Of a stretch of 44,708 nucleotides of DNA, positions 9,716 to 17,987 are shown one piece after another. The stretch spans positions 1 to 44,708 of the forward strand of contig PWHG01000068.1 of NCBI GenBank assembly GCA_003554785.1. The letters are read 5' to 3'. The translations under genes were made by a program, and so were the position numbers. Every line of letters begins with the position of its first letter. Position 1 is the stretch's first letter. Under the pieces are notes generated by a model, which saw nothing but the letters and a program-made list of their open reading frames with translations, did no database searches and was not told the origin of the DNA. This stretch comes from Candidatus Falkowiibacteriota bacterium. Its GTDB lineage: Bacteria; Patescibacteriota; Patescibacteriia; Patescibacteriales; UBA12465.

Positions 9716-12151
9716 TTATTTAACTACTATATTAAATATCTTTTGAGGCACATAAATTTTCTTAACTACCTCTTTGCCTTCTAGCCATTTCTTTAATGTC
9801 TCATTTTGATTTATTTTCTCCCAAACATCTTTTTCTTTGTCTGTGCTGTTAACTAAAATTCTTGCTCTTAGTTTTCCATTTACTTGCACACCAATTTCAA
9901 CTTCCTGATCACTTAAAAGCTCTTTTTTATATTTTGGCCAAGTTGAGCGGAAGATAGATTTTTTTTGACCAAGACCTTGCCACAACTCTTCACTAATATG
10001 AGGAGCAAAAGGCGCTAGGATTTGTAAAAAAGCTTTTCTTTCATCTTTATTAATTGGCCAACAATCATGTTTTTTTAAATAATCATTTAAAAGATTAGTT
10101 AAAATCATCAGTGAAGAAACAGCTGTATTGAATTTTAGATCAACAATGTCATTTTCTATTTTTTTAATAGTTTTATGCAATTGTTTTTGAACTTTAATAT
10201 CTAATTTTTCTTTTTTGTTATTGTAGTTTGTGTAGATATTAAAGATTTTTTCTAAAAATTTATAGGCACCATTTAAACTGCGACTATTCCAAGTATTAAC
10301 TTGTTCAAAAGGACCCATAAACATAGCATAGACTCGCAAACTATCGGCTCCATATTTTTTAACCATATCATCTGGATTAACTACATTCCCCCATCTTTTG
10401 CTCATCTTTCTACCATCTTCTCCCATTATCAAACCAACTGAGCGAAATTTTTTAAAAGGCTCTAGCTCACTTACTACACCTATATCATAGAGAAACTTAT
10501 GCCAAAACCTGGCATAAATTAAATGTCTTGTAGCATGTTCAGCGCCACCAATATAGAAATCAACTGGAGACCAATATTTTTCTTTTTCCTTGCTAACTAA
10601 CTCTTTATCATTTTTAGAATCCATGTAGCGCAAATAATACCAACAAGAACCAGCCCATTGAGGCATAGTATTGGTTTCACGTTTAGCTGGTTTTTGACAT
10701 TTAGGACAAGATACATTTACCCAACTATCAATTTTTTCCAATGGTGACTGACCAGTACCTGTTGGTTGATAATTTTTTACAATAGGTAATTTTACTGGCA
10801 AATCTTTTTCCGGTACTGGCACCACGCCACAACTTTTACAATGAATAATTGGAATTGGCTCTCCCCAGTATCTTTGGCGAGAAAATACCCAATCATTTAA
10901 TTTGTAGTTTACTTTTTCTTTCCCTAGTTTTTTTTGCTTTAAAAAGGCGAGCATTTTTTCTCTAGCCTCTTTAGAATGGAGCTTAGAATATTTTCCTGAA
11001 TCTTTTAGATAGCCTTCGCCAGTATAAACTAAAGAGTCATCATAGTTTTTTTCATCTGGTCTAACTACATATTTAATAGCTAAATTATATTTTTGCGCAA
11101 ACTGAAAATCCCTTTCATCATGAGCTGGCACTGCCATGACCGCACCTGTGCCATAGGAAGATAGAACGTAGTCAGCAATAAATATGGGGATTTCTTCTTT
11201 AGAAAAAGGATTAATGGCTGACAAGCCTGTTAGCTTAACTCCGGTTTTTTCATTATTGTTTTTAGTTCTTTCTAAATCACTTTTTTGCTGACAGCTTTTA
11301 ATATATTCTTCTGTCTCTGACCAATTATCTATTTTAGCTGATAATTTCTCAATTAATGGATGCTCGGGGGAAAGTACTAAATAGCTGCAACCATAGATAG
11401 TGTCTAAGCGGGTGGTAAATACATCTACACTTTCACTGTCCTCTTTTATTTTAAAATTTATCACCACTCCATGACTGCGACCAATCCAATTTCTTTGCAT
11501 TTCTAAAATTGCTTCTTCCCACTGATTTAATTTATCTAAGTCTTTTAGCAATCTTTCCGCATAGTCTGTAATTTTTAAAACCCACTGACGTATAGATTTT
11601 TTCTCAACTAAAGAATTACATCTTTCACAACGACCATCTTCTAAATCTTCATTGGCTAGACCAGTTTTACAATCAGGACACCAATTAATTGGCTCATTTG
11701 ACTGATAGGCTAAGCCTTTTTTATACATTTGCAAAAAGATCCATTGAGTCCATTTGTAATAATCAGGGTCAGTGGTTCTTATCTCTCTTGACCAATCATA
11801 GCTAAAACCTAAAATTTCTAATTGTTTTTTATAAACTTTAATATTTTTTTCTGTGGAAGTTTTAGGATTTACCTTATTTTTAATAGCATAATTTTCAGCC
11901 GGCAAACCAAAGGCATCAAAACCCATTGGATGAAGTACACTGTAGCCTTGCATCATTTTAAGGCGTGAAATAATATCGGAAGCAATATAACCTTTGGGAT
12001 GACCGACATGAAGACCATCTCCAGATGGATATGGAAACATGTCTAGAATATAATACTTTTCCTTTTTTTTATCTTTTTGGCTTAAATATAAATTGCTATC
12101 TTGCCAATTTTTTTGCCATTTTTTTTCAATTTTTAAATGTTTATATGACAT
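9716..12151 (-). CDS. leuS: Leucyl-tRNA synthetase
   Basis: Class I aminoacyl-tRNA synthetase charging tRNA-Leu in the cytoplasm. The 811 residues carry the HIGH signature as HVGH (48-51, in PYPSGDGLHVGHPKGY), a zinc-type CPDC/CERC knuckle, a CP1 editing domain containing TTRLDTIYG, a second Cys pair (CKSC, CPKC), the KMSKS loop as KMSKR near residue 580, and a C-terminal anticodon-binding and tail domain ending in VKKIYVPQKIFNIVVK. It is somewhat shorter than the E. coli enzyme but appears complete. Xth ends 4 nt upstream and rsmA follows without a gap, so it is the middle gene of a three-gene operon. Confidence 0.97.
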   Translation of the reverse strand: MSYKHLKIEKKWQKNWQDSNLYLSQKDKKKEKYYILDMFPYPSGDGLHVGHPKGYIASDIISRLKMMQGYSVLHPMGFDAFGLPAENYAIKNKVNPKTSTEKNIKVYKKQLEILGFSYDWSREIRTTDPDYYKWTQWIFLQMYKKGLAYQSNEPINWCPDCKTGLANEDLEDGRCERCNSLVEKKSIRQWVLKITDYAERLLKDLDKLNQWEEAILEMQRNWIGRSHGVVINFKIKEDSESVDVFTTRLDTIYGCSYLVLSPEHPLIEKLSAKIDNWSETEEYIKSCQQKSDLERTKNNNEKTGVKLTGLSAINPFSKEEIPIFIADYVLSSYGTGAVMAVPAHDERDFQFAQKYNLAIKYVVRPDEKNYDDSLVYTGEGYLKDSGKYSKLHSKEAREKMLAFLKQKKLGKEKVNYKLNDWVFSRQRYWGEPIPIIHCKSCGVVPVPEKDLPVKLPIVKNYQPTGTGQSPLEKIDSWVNVSCPKCQKPAKRETNTMPQWAGSCWYYLRYMDSKNDKELVSKEKEKYWSPVDFYIGGAEHATRHLIYARFWHKFLYDIGVVSELEPFKKFRSVGLIMGEDGRKMSKRWGNVVNPDDMVKKYGADSLRVYAMFMGPFEQVNTWNSRSLNGAYKFLEKIFNIYTNYNNKKEKLDIKVQKQLHKTIKKIENDIVDLKFNTAVSSLMILTNLLNDYLKKHDCWPINKDERKAFLQILAPFAPHISEELWQGLGQKKSIFRSTWPKYKKELLSDQEVEIGVQVNGKLRARILVNSTDKEKDVWEKINQNETLKKWLEGKEVVKKIYVPQKIFNIVVK

Positions 12152-12155
12152 ATAT

Positions 12156-12935
12156 TTATTTTATATTTTCTTTTAACTCAAGACCGACTGGCGCATGATC
12201 AGAACCTAAAACCTTATCTAAAATATAGGCTTTTTCTAAATTTTTACTAAACTTTTTTGAGAGCCAAAAATAATCAATCCGCCAACCAACATTTCTCTGT
12301 CTGGCTAGAGCTCTAAAACTCCACCAAGAATATTGAATTTTTTTAGGATGAAAAAAACGAAAAGAGTCTATAAAATTTTCTTTTTCTAACTTATCAAGCC
12401 AAGATCTTTCTTCTTTAGTAAAACCAGCTGATTGTTCATTTGCTTTTGGTCGGGCTAAATCAATTTCTCTATGAGCAACATTGAAATCACCACTTACAAT
12501 CACTGGTTTTTTTTCTTCCAGTTTTTTTATATAAACAAGCAAGGATTGATTAAATTTCATTTTATATTTAAGTCTAGAAAGTTCAGCGTTAGCGTTGGGA
12601 AAATAGATATTTAGTAAATAAAATTTAGGAAATTCTAAGGTTTGCACTCGACCTTCTCTGTCAAATTCAGCTTCTCCTAAACCTTCCACATATTTTATTT
12701 TCTTGCTTAAACTATCTTTAACTAAAAAAAGCGTACCACTGTATCCTGGACGAAGGGCACTATTCCAATAGGCAGTATAACCAGCAAAAGAAAGATCTAT
12801 TTTCTCTCTAGCTTCTTTGGATATTTTAATTTCTTGTAAACCTAAAACATCTGGTTTTTGTTTTTTTAAAAAATCAAGTAAACCTTTTTTAAGTACGGCT
12901 CGAAGACCATTTATGTTCCAAGTTAGAAGCTTCAT
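12156..12935 (-). CDS. xth: Exodeoxyribonuclease III family AP endonuclease
   Basis: A metal-dependent AP endonuclease/3'-5' exonuclease of the ExoIII (EEP) family for base-excision repair. The 259 residues contain the metal-binding Asn in TWNINGLRA (5-13), the catalytic Glu in LGLQEIK (33-39), YFPNAN, the catalytic GDFNVAH, the substrate-binding RIDYFWLSK and the terminal SDHAPVGLEL. All expected active-site residues are visible. It leads the xth-leuS-rsmA operon, with a good sigma70-type promoter (-35 TTGAAA, 17 nt, -10 TATACT) in the divergent spacer. Confidence 0.95.
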   Translation of the reverse strand: MKLLTWNINGLRAVLKKGLLDFLKKQKPDVLGLQEIKISKEAREKIDLSFAGYTAYWNSALRPGYSGTLFLVKDSLSKKIKYVEGLGEAEFDREGRVQTLEFPKFYLLNIYFPNANAELSRLKYKMKFNQSLLVYIKKLEEKKPVIVSGDFNVAHREIDLARPKANEQSAGFTKEERSWLDKLEKENFIDSFRFFHPKKIQYSWWSFRALARQRNVGWRIDYFWLSKKFSKNLEKAYILDKVLGSDHAPVGLELKENIK

Positions 12936-12965
12936 AATAAAATTATTTTAAGAATTGTTTATATA

Positions 12966-12974
12966 TGATATAAT
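12966..12974 (+). promoter_or_regulatory. Extended -10 promoter for the DsbA-POR operon
   Basis: The plus strand reads TG-A-TATAAT, a perfect extended -10 element, 48 nt before the ATG of the DsbA-like gene. No consensus -35 is seen. The predicted start is near 12981. It is only 3 nt from the -10 of the opposing xth promoter. Confidence 0.55.
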
Positions 12975-12977
12975 ATT

Positions 12978-13006
12978 AGTATACTTAAAAATATTATATT
13001 TTTCAA
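12978..13006 (-). promoter_or_regulatory. Promoter of the xth-leuS-rsmA operon
   Basis: Minus strand: -35 TTGAAA (13006-13001), 17-nt spacer, -10 TATACT (12983-12978). The predicted start near 12971 leaves a leader of about 36 nt before xth. Its -10 almost touches the -10 of the divergent DsbA-POR promoter, so the two polymerase sites cannot be occupied at once. Confidence 0.6.
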
Positions 13007-13022
13007 TGTTTAAAATAAATAT

Positions 13023-13781
13023 ATGGCTCTTGAATATAGAATGAAATATGCGCAAATGAAAGCGCGTCAAAGAAAAAAAATCAAACCTTGGTATCTAAAA
13101 CCTTGGGGTATTTTTTCTTTAGTTATAATTGTTATGGTAATTTCCTTTATTATCGCTGCCTCAATTTATATTGTCAGAACTGCTAAAGAATATAATGAGC
13201 AGCAATTAGTTGAACAAACTAAACGTGAATTTGTTAGATATGAGCAAGCAATTGAAGGCGATATTAACAACATTAGCTTTGGTCCAGAAGATGCTACAAT
13301 AACTGTAGTAAAATTTACTGACTTTGCCTGTCCAATTTGTGCTCAAAGTGCTCCAATTGTTTTAAATTTAAAAGAAAATTATGAAGATAAAATTAAATTT
13401 ATTCACCGTGATTTTCCCACACAAGAAAATTCAGTTGACTTGTCCTCTGGCGCTTACTGCGCTAATGAACAAAATTCTTTTTGGCAATATTATCAACAAC
13501 TATTTAATCAACAAGAACGCTTCAAGAATTTACAAGATGAAGATTTATATATTGAACTAAGCTCACTTAGCAAAGAGCTAAACTTAGATTCCACTCTTTT
13601 TGCTGAATGTTTAAGTGAACAGCGATACATTAGTATTGTAGCCAATGACTTTCAAGACGTTGAATATTTAAATCTAAAAGGCTCTCCTACTTGGTTTGTA
13701 AATAGTCATCCAATAGAAGGTCATGTTAGCCAAGATCAGTTTATACTACTAATTGATACATTAATAAGAGAATTAAATTAA
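13023..13781 (+). CDS. Membrane-anchored DsbA-like thiol:disulfide oxidoreductase
   Basis: A 252-residue protein: a basic cytoplasmic N-terminus (1-23), one membrane anchor (about 28-52), a short linker, then a thioredoxin/DsbA-like domain outside the membrane. The active site is CPIC (103-106, in FTDFACPICAQSAP), and the cis-proline loop is in KGSPTWFVN near the C-terminus. A helical insertion between them carries additional Cys residues (GAYCANE, AECLSEQ). The family (DsbA/BdbD, Thioredoxin_4) oxidises or isomerises disulfides in exported proteins. No DsbB or VKOR partner is in the window. It leads the POR operon, ending 1 nt before the gamma-subunit gene, and a Cys-rich pilin lies further down the same operon. 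That suggests a substrate, though this is inference. Confidence 0.9.
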   Translation: MALEYRMKYAQMKARQRKKIKPWYLKPWGIFSLVIIVMVISFIIAASIYIVRTAKEYNEQQLVEQTKREFVRYEQAIEGDINNISFGPEDATITVVKFTDFACPICAQSAPIVLNLKENYEDKIKFIHRDFPTQENSVDLSSGAYCANEQNSFWQYYQQLFNQQERFKNLQDEDLYIELSSLSKELNLDSTLFAECLSEQRYISIVANDFQDVEYLNLKGSPTWFVNSHPIEGHVSQDQFILLIDTLIRELN

Positions 13782-13782
13782 T

Positions 13783-14349
13783 ATGATAAAAATAAGAATC
13801 CACGGACGTGGCGGACAAGGTGTTGTAACTGCTGCTGAGCTAATTGCTTTAGCGGCCTTTAATGATGGTATAAAAGCTTTTGCTTTTCCGGTTTTTGGAG
13901 TTGAGAGAACCGGTGCTCCCATTCAATCTTATGTCCGTCTAGATAAAGAAAAAATTCTTTCCAAGGAACAAATTTATCATCCCGACATCATTATCGTTCA
14001 AGATCCAACTCTTCTTGGCGAAGATGATACATTAAGTGGGAGCAATAAAGATACTCAATTAATAATTAATTCTGAAAAAAGCGGTCAAGAAATTGAAAAA
14101 ATCATTAAATCTAAAATAAAAGAAGAAAATATTTTTTCCACTCCAGCTACTAAAATCGCCTTGGAGGTAATCGGAAAAAATCTTGTAAATACAGTAACTT
14201 TAGGTATTTTTGCACGACATACTAAATTAATATCTCTGGCTTCTTTAAATAAAGCGGTTAAGGAAAAATTTAGTGAAAAAAGTCAAAAAATAATTAATGA
14301 AAATTGCCAAGCAATTAAACTTGCATACAATTATGAAAAAAAACAATAA
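13783..14349 (+). CDS. porG: Pyruvate/2-oxoacid:ferredoxin oxidoreductase, gamma subunit
   Basis: Gamma subunit of a four-subunit 2-oxoacid:ferredoxin oxidoreductase, which converts a 2-oxoacid plus CoA to acyl-CoA and CO2 and reduces ferredoxin. The 188 residues start with the hallmark IRIHGRGGQGVVTAAELIA (3-21). FPVFGVERTGAPIQSYVR follows, and a VNTVTLGIFA segment lies near the C-terminus. Length is typical. The delta, alpha and beta genes follow on the same strand. Pyruvate is the most likely substrate from overall subunit similarity, but the sequence alone does not exclude another 2-oxoacid. Confidence 0.93.
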   Translation: MIKIRIHGRGGQGVVTAAELIALAAFNDGIKAFAFPVFGVERTGAPIQSYVRLDKEKILSKEQIYHPDIIIVQDPTLLGEDDTLSGSNKDTQLIINSEKSGQEIEKIIKSKIKEENIFSTPATKIALEVIGKNLVNTVTLGIFARHTKLISLASLNKAVKEKFSEKSQKIINENCQAIKLAYNYEKKQ

Positions 14350-14632
14350 ACATAAAAAAACTAGCCTAAAAACTCCGCGACCATACTGCGGTCCGAAAGG
14401 CTCTTTGGTTAATAAAACTGGTAATTGGCGAACTAATCGCCCCGAAGTTGATTTCAATAAATGTGTCGGCTGCTCACTTTGTGCTAAGCTTTGTCCTGAA
14501 CCTTGTATAGAAATGAAAAAAATAAATAAACAACTAAAGCCAGTAATTGATTATAATTATTGTAAAGGTTGTGGTTTATGCGCTAAAGAATGTCCAGTAA
14601 AAGCTATAAAAATGAAAAAAGATTATAAATAA
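14333..14632 (+). CDS. porD: Pyruvate/2-oxoacid:ferredoxin oxidoreductase, delta (ferredoxin) subunit
   Basis: A small 2[4Fe-4S] ferredoxin-type subunit that passes electrons from the POR catalytic core to free ferredoxin. Two cluster motifs are visible: CVGCSLCAKLC followed by PEPC, and CKGCGLCAKEC followed by P. Before them is the family-typical GNWRTNRPEVDFNKC. I chose the ATG at 14333, which gives 99 residues and a 17-nt overlap with the gamma gene. An in-frame ATG at 14297 would add 12 residues and overlap by 53 nt. Neither has a Shine-Dalgarno sequence, so the start is uncertain. The alpha gene begins 4 nt after the stop. Confidence 0.92.
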   Translation: MKKNNKHKKTSLKTPRPYCGPKGSLVNKTGNWRTNRPEVDFNKCVGCSLCAKLCPEPCIEMKKINKQLKPVIDYNYCKGCGLCAKECPVKAIKMKKDYK

Positions 14633-14636
14633 AAAA

Positions 14637-15812
14637 ATGAAAAAAGAAAAAATCTTAAAAAACAATAAAAAAGAAGAATTACTTGAAGGTTCAATGGCAA
14701 TTGCTAAAACCGTAAACAACCTTGAACCAAATGTAGTTTCTGCTTACCCTATAACCCCCCAAACCCATATTGTAGAAGAGTTGGCCAAGTTTAAAGCCGA
14801 TGGAAAATCCAAATATGAGTACTTATTAGCAGAAAGTGAATTTGCAGCTGCTTCTATCATTCTTGGTGCTAGCGCTGCCGGTGTTCGCGCCTATAGCGCC
14901 ACCAGCTCTCAAGGACTGCTACTTATGACCGAAGTTTTATATAATATCTCTGGACTGCGCCTACCAGTAGTTATGACCATTGCTAACCGAGCTATTGGTG
15001 CGCCAATTAATATTTGGAACGACCACAGTGACGCTATGGCAATTCGTGATGCTGGCTGGATTATGCTATTTGCTAGCGATCATCAAGAAGCCGCTAATCA
15101 ACATGTTTTAGCTTTCAAGGTTGCTGAAACCCTAAGATTGCCAGTAATGGTAAATGTTGACGGCTTTATTATCACTCATTCCTACGACTCAGTAATAATT
15201 CCTAAAAAAACCGATATCAAGAAATTTCTGCCTAAATATAGCCCTGCTCTTGGAACTTATTTAAACTCTAAAAATCCAATTACTATTGGCGCCTTTTTTA
15301 CTCCTGACAAATACTGGATAGAGAGAAAAACTATTCACCGAGATCTAGATTATGCCAAAAAAACCATTAACTCAGCCTTTAACACTTGGCAGAAAATATT
15401 TAAAACTAACTCTTCACCGCTTTCTAAACTAAACACCGGTCTTTTAGAATACATTGGCTCTAAAAATGCTAAAAAAATAATTATTGCTATGGGATCAATG
15501 TGCTCAACTATTGAAGAAGTTTTAAAACAAGAAAAAAACACTGCTTTAATTAAAATAAAAACATATCGACCGTTTCCTTTTGAGGAAATACAGGAAATAC
15601 TTAAAAACAAAGAACAAGTATTTATATTGGAAAAATCAATTGCGCCTGGTAGTCAAGGTGGTCCTTTATTTTTAGATATTGCTTCAAGTTTTAAAAAAGA
15701 AAAACCAGAAATTACAAACTACATTGTCGGTTTAGGCGGAAAAGATGTTAGTGAAGAGATAATAACTAAGATAACTAGAAACGATACAAAAAAACTAGTT
15801 AATTTTCTTTAA
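14637..15812 (+). CDS. porA: Pyruvate/2-oxoacid:ferredoxin oxidoreductase, alpha subunit
   Basis: The alpha subunit carries the TPP pyrimidine-binding and transketolase C-terminal domains. The 391 residues include SAYPITPQTHIVEELAKF, the E of LLAESEFAAASI (which in this family contacts TPP), the loop YSATSSQGLLLMTEVLYNIS, and MTIANRAIGAPINIWNDHSD. A C-terminal Rossmann-like part contains IAMGSM and KTYRPFPFEEI. Length matches the four-subunit type. The stop is only 10 nt before a pilin gene, which separates alpha from its obligate partner beta. Confidence 0.95.
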   Translation: MKKEKILKNNKKEELLEGSMAIAKTVNNLEPNVVSAYPITPQTHIVEELAKFKADGKSKYEYLLAESEFAAASIILGASAAGVRAYSATSSQGLLLMTEVLYNISGLRLPVVMTIANRAIGAPINIWNDHSDAMAIRDAGWIMLFASDHQEAANQHVLAFKVAETLRLPVMVNVDGFIITHSYDSVIIPKKTDIKKFLPKYSPALGTYLNSKNPITIGAFFTPDKYWIERKTIHRDLDYAKKTINSAFNTWQKIFKTNSSPLSKLNTGLLEYIGSKNAKKIIIAMGSMCSTIEEVLKQEKNTALIKIKTYRPFPFEEIQEILKNKEQVFILEKSIAPGSQGGPLFLDIASSFKKEKPEITNYIVGLGGKDVSEEIITKITRNDTKKLVNFL

Positions 15813-15822
15813 TTTAAAAAAT

Positions 15823-16620
15823 ATGAAAAAGTTTAAAAAAATAGCCATAATTAGCTTTTTATGCCTTTTTATTGTTTCCATATATTCTATAGCTAATGCA
15901 GAAGTAAGAGAAATTGAATTTAAACCAAATATAGATATTCCAGGTTTTGAAGAAAAAGTAACTTTTGGAGATAGCACTACAGAAAATATTGCCAAGTATG
16001 TTAAAGCTATATACGATTATGGAATTAGTATTGGAGCTATTTTAGCCACGGTAGTTTTAATGGCGGCTGGGGTAATTTGGCTTACATCCGGTGGTAGTCA
16101 AGACAAAATTGGACAAGCTAAAAATATGATATCAGGAAGTATTATTGGCCTAGTCTTACTTTTTGGCTCTTACACTATTTTAAATTTAGTTAATCCTGAG
16201 TTGGTGGATTTTAATATTCTTGATATTGATAATATTGCTGAACTACAAACAATTTATTATTGTGATAAACAACTCGGAGGGACTGAAAAAGTTACAATAA
16301 ATCTTGAACAAAGAGATAATGGAACAATTTATAATACTGAAAAACGAGAGGTTGTTGGAAAACTTTGTAATTGGGACACCGAGACTTGTCAATTAAATGA
16401 AGATACCAATAAATGGATTTGTAAAGAAGCATTTGGATGTTGTATTACAAGAAATTCGACTAATGGTAATTTTATTAACTGTCACTCACCTACAGGCATG
16501 AACAAAAAAGATTGTGATGACTATATAAAAACAGGAACAACAGCTAGTTTTATAGATAATGCAAAATGTAAATGGAATGATCAATATACAAACGCATTCT
16601 GTGAAAAAATTGAAGATTAA
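15823..16620 (+). CDS. TrbC/VirB2-like pilin with Cys-rich C-terminal extension
   Basis: A 265-residue exported protein. A signal peptide (about 1-26, ending SIANA) precedes a short linker. Two hydrophobic segments follow, near 65-90 (GAILATVVLMAAGVIWLTSG) and 102-125 (SGSIIGLVLLFGSYTILNLV), separated by the polar loop SQDKIGQAKNM. This is the arrangement of TrbC/VirB2 pilins of type IV secretion systems. Beyond it lies an unusual extension of about 130 residues with ten cysteines, including the pair GCC. No other secretion gene is adjacent. The gene is embedded between porA and porB, 10 nt and 26 nt away. The pilin assignment rests on topology and the loop motif, so a membrane protein with another role is possible. 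Confidence 0.75.
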   Translation: MKKFKKIAIISFLCLFIVSIYSIANAEVREIEFKPNIDIPGFEEKVTFGDSTTENIAKYVKAIYDYGISIGAILATVVLMAAGVIWLTSGGSQDKIGQAKNMISGSIIGLVLLFGSYTILNLVNPELVDFNILDIDNIAELQTIYYCDKQLGGTEKVTINLEQRDNGTIYNTEKREVVGKLCNWDTETCQLNEDTNKWICKEAFGCCITRNSTNGNFINCHSPTGMNKKDCDDYIKTGTTASFIDNAKCKWNDQYTNAFCEKIED

Positions 16621-16646
16621 TATTTTAACATTAATAAATAACAAAA

Positions 16647-17525
16647 ATGAATAAAATAAATAATAAAAATAAACTTTCACCCGGCCACAGCGCTTGCGCT
16701 GGTTGTGGACAATTGTCAGCCGTTCAGTCAGTTATGCGGGCCTTAAGCGATGATACTATCATTGTTAATGCTACCGGTTGTCTGGAAGTAACCACTACAA
16801 AATTTCCTGAAAGTGCCTGGAGTCTTCCTTGGCTTCACTCACTCTTTGCCAATGCTTCGTCTATTGCTAGTGGAGTGAAGGCGAGTTTAAAAAACCAAGG
16901 TAACAGTAAAACCAAAGTAGTAGTTCAAGCTGGAGATGGTGGAACCTATGACATCGGAATGGGACAAATTAGCGGTATGTGGGAAAGAGACGATAATGTT
17001 TTATATGTTTGCTATGACACTGAAGCCTATTCTAATACTGGAATTCAAGCTTCTGGTTCAACTTCATATGGTGCTAGTACTACTACTACTCCAGCTGGAG
17101 AAAAAAGTATTGGTTCAAGTAATCATAAAAAGGATATGATAGGAATTGCTTTAGCTCATGGTTTAAAATATGTAGCTCAATCAATATCTGGTTTTCCTGA
17201 AGATATTGAAAATAAGGTAAAAAAAGCCATAAAGACTAAAGGCTCAAGTTATATTCAAATACTTACACCTTGTATTCCTGGTTGGAAACTACAAAGCGAT
17301 CAAGCTGCCTATGTGGGCAAACTTGCAGTTGAAACTGGACTATACCCTCTACTTGAATATGTTGATGGAAAATTAACTAAGTCTAGTATTAACTCTAAAT
17401 TTAAAATCAAATCAATTGATAAATACTTAAGTGTTCAAAAAAGATTTAATCACTTAAAACAAAAAGACAAAGAAAAAATTCAGGAAATTGCTAAGGAAAA
17501 TATCAAAAAATATAAGTTAAAATAA
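16647..17525 (+). CDS. porB: Pyruvate/2-oxoacid:ferredoxin oxidoreductase, beta subunit
   Basis: The beta subunit binds the TPP diphosphate and a [4Fe-4S] cluster. The 292 residues show cluster ligands in HSACAGCGQLSAVQ (CxxC), NATGCLEVTT and the late TPCIPGW. The TPP/Mg2+ motif is GDGGTYDIGMGQ. The conserved YDTEAYSNTGIQASGSTSYG and the C-terminal PLLEYVDGKL are also present. It closes the DsbA-POR operon 13 nt before a strong terminator. Functional POR needs alpha, beta, gamma and delta, and all four are here. Confidence 0.95.
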   Translation: MNKINNKNKLSPGHSACAGCGQLSAVQSVMRALSDDTIIVNATGCLEVTTTKFPESAWSLPWLHSLFANASSIASGVKASLKNQGNSKTKVVVQAGDGGTYDIGMGQISGMWERDDNVLYVCYDTEAYSNTGIQASGSTSYGASTTTTPAGEKSIGSSNHKKDMIGIALAHGLKYVAQSISGFPEDIENKVKKAIKTKGSSYIQILTPCIPGWKLQSDQAAYVGKLAVETGLYPLLEYVDGKLTKSSINSKFKIKSIDKYLSVQKRFNHLKQKDKEKIQEIAKENIKKYKLK

Positions 17526-17537
17526 TAAATGAATTAT

Positions 17538-17571
17538 AAAAACACGCCAGTTATAGCTGGCGTGTTTTTTT
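17538..17571. terminator. Bidirectional intrinsic terminator between porB and the RNase HI gene
   Basis: A perfect 10-bp stem (aacacgccag, 17541-17550, with ctggcgtgtt, 17557-17566) and a 6-nt loop are flanked by an A-run on the left and a T-run on the right. It serves the plus-strand POR operon and the convergent minus-strand recJ-RNase HI transcript. Confidence 0.92.
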
Positions 17572-17584
17572 ATTTAATAAATTT

Positions 17585-17983
17585 CTATTGTTTATCCATC
17601 GCCTGATTAGCTAGTTGATCAGCTCTTTTGTTAAACTCTCTTCTTACATGAAAGAAACTAATATTTTCAAAGTTAATACTTAAGTTATGAACTTGCATAA
17701 AAAGCTTAGCTAAATCTTTATCTTTTACTTTATATTCTCGATTAATTTGCTTTACAATTAATTCACTATCAAGATAAACTTTCAACTCATTAATATTTAA
17801 ATCCTTGGCTTTTTTTAAAGCGGCGATTAAAGCTTCATATTCAGCTTGATTATTGGTAGCATTTCCAAGAAATCGTGATATGGTGGCAATTTCTTTTTTA
17901 TTGTTATCATAGATAACTGCCCCAATACCAGCTGGACCGGGGTTTCCTCTGGCGCCACCATCGCTATAAATTGTTGCTTGCAT
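17585..17983 (-). CDS. rnhA: Ribonuclease HI
   Basis: A 132-residue RNase H fold enzyme cleaving RNA in RNA:DNA hybrids. The catalytic acidic set is D8 (in YSDGGARGNPGP), E48 (in NNQAEYEAL), D72 (in YLDSELIVKQI) and D122 (in FNKRADQLANQAM). It is shorter than E. coli RNase HI and lacks an evident basic-handle helix, resembling the minimal archaeal/Bacillus YpdQ-like branch. It is the last gene of the murJ-lepA-recJ series, 4 nt after recJ, and stops just before a bidirectional terminator. Confidence 0.92.
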   Translation of the reverse strand: MQATIYSDGGARGNPGPAGIGAVIYDNNKKEIATISRFLGNATNNQAEYEALIAALKKAKDLNINELKVYLDSELIVKQINREYKVKDKDLAKLFMQVHNLSINFENISFFHVRREFNKRADQLANQAMDKQ

Positions 17984-17987
17984 ATAA

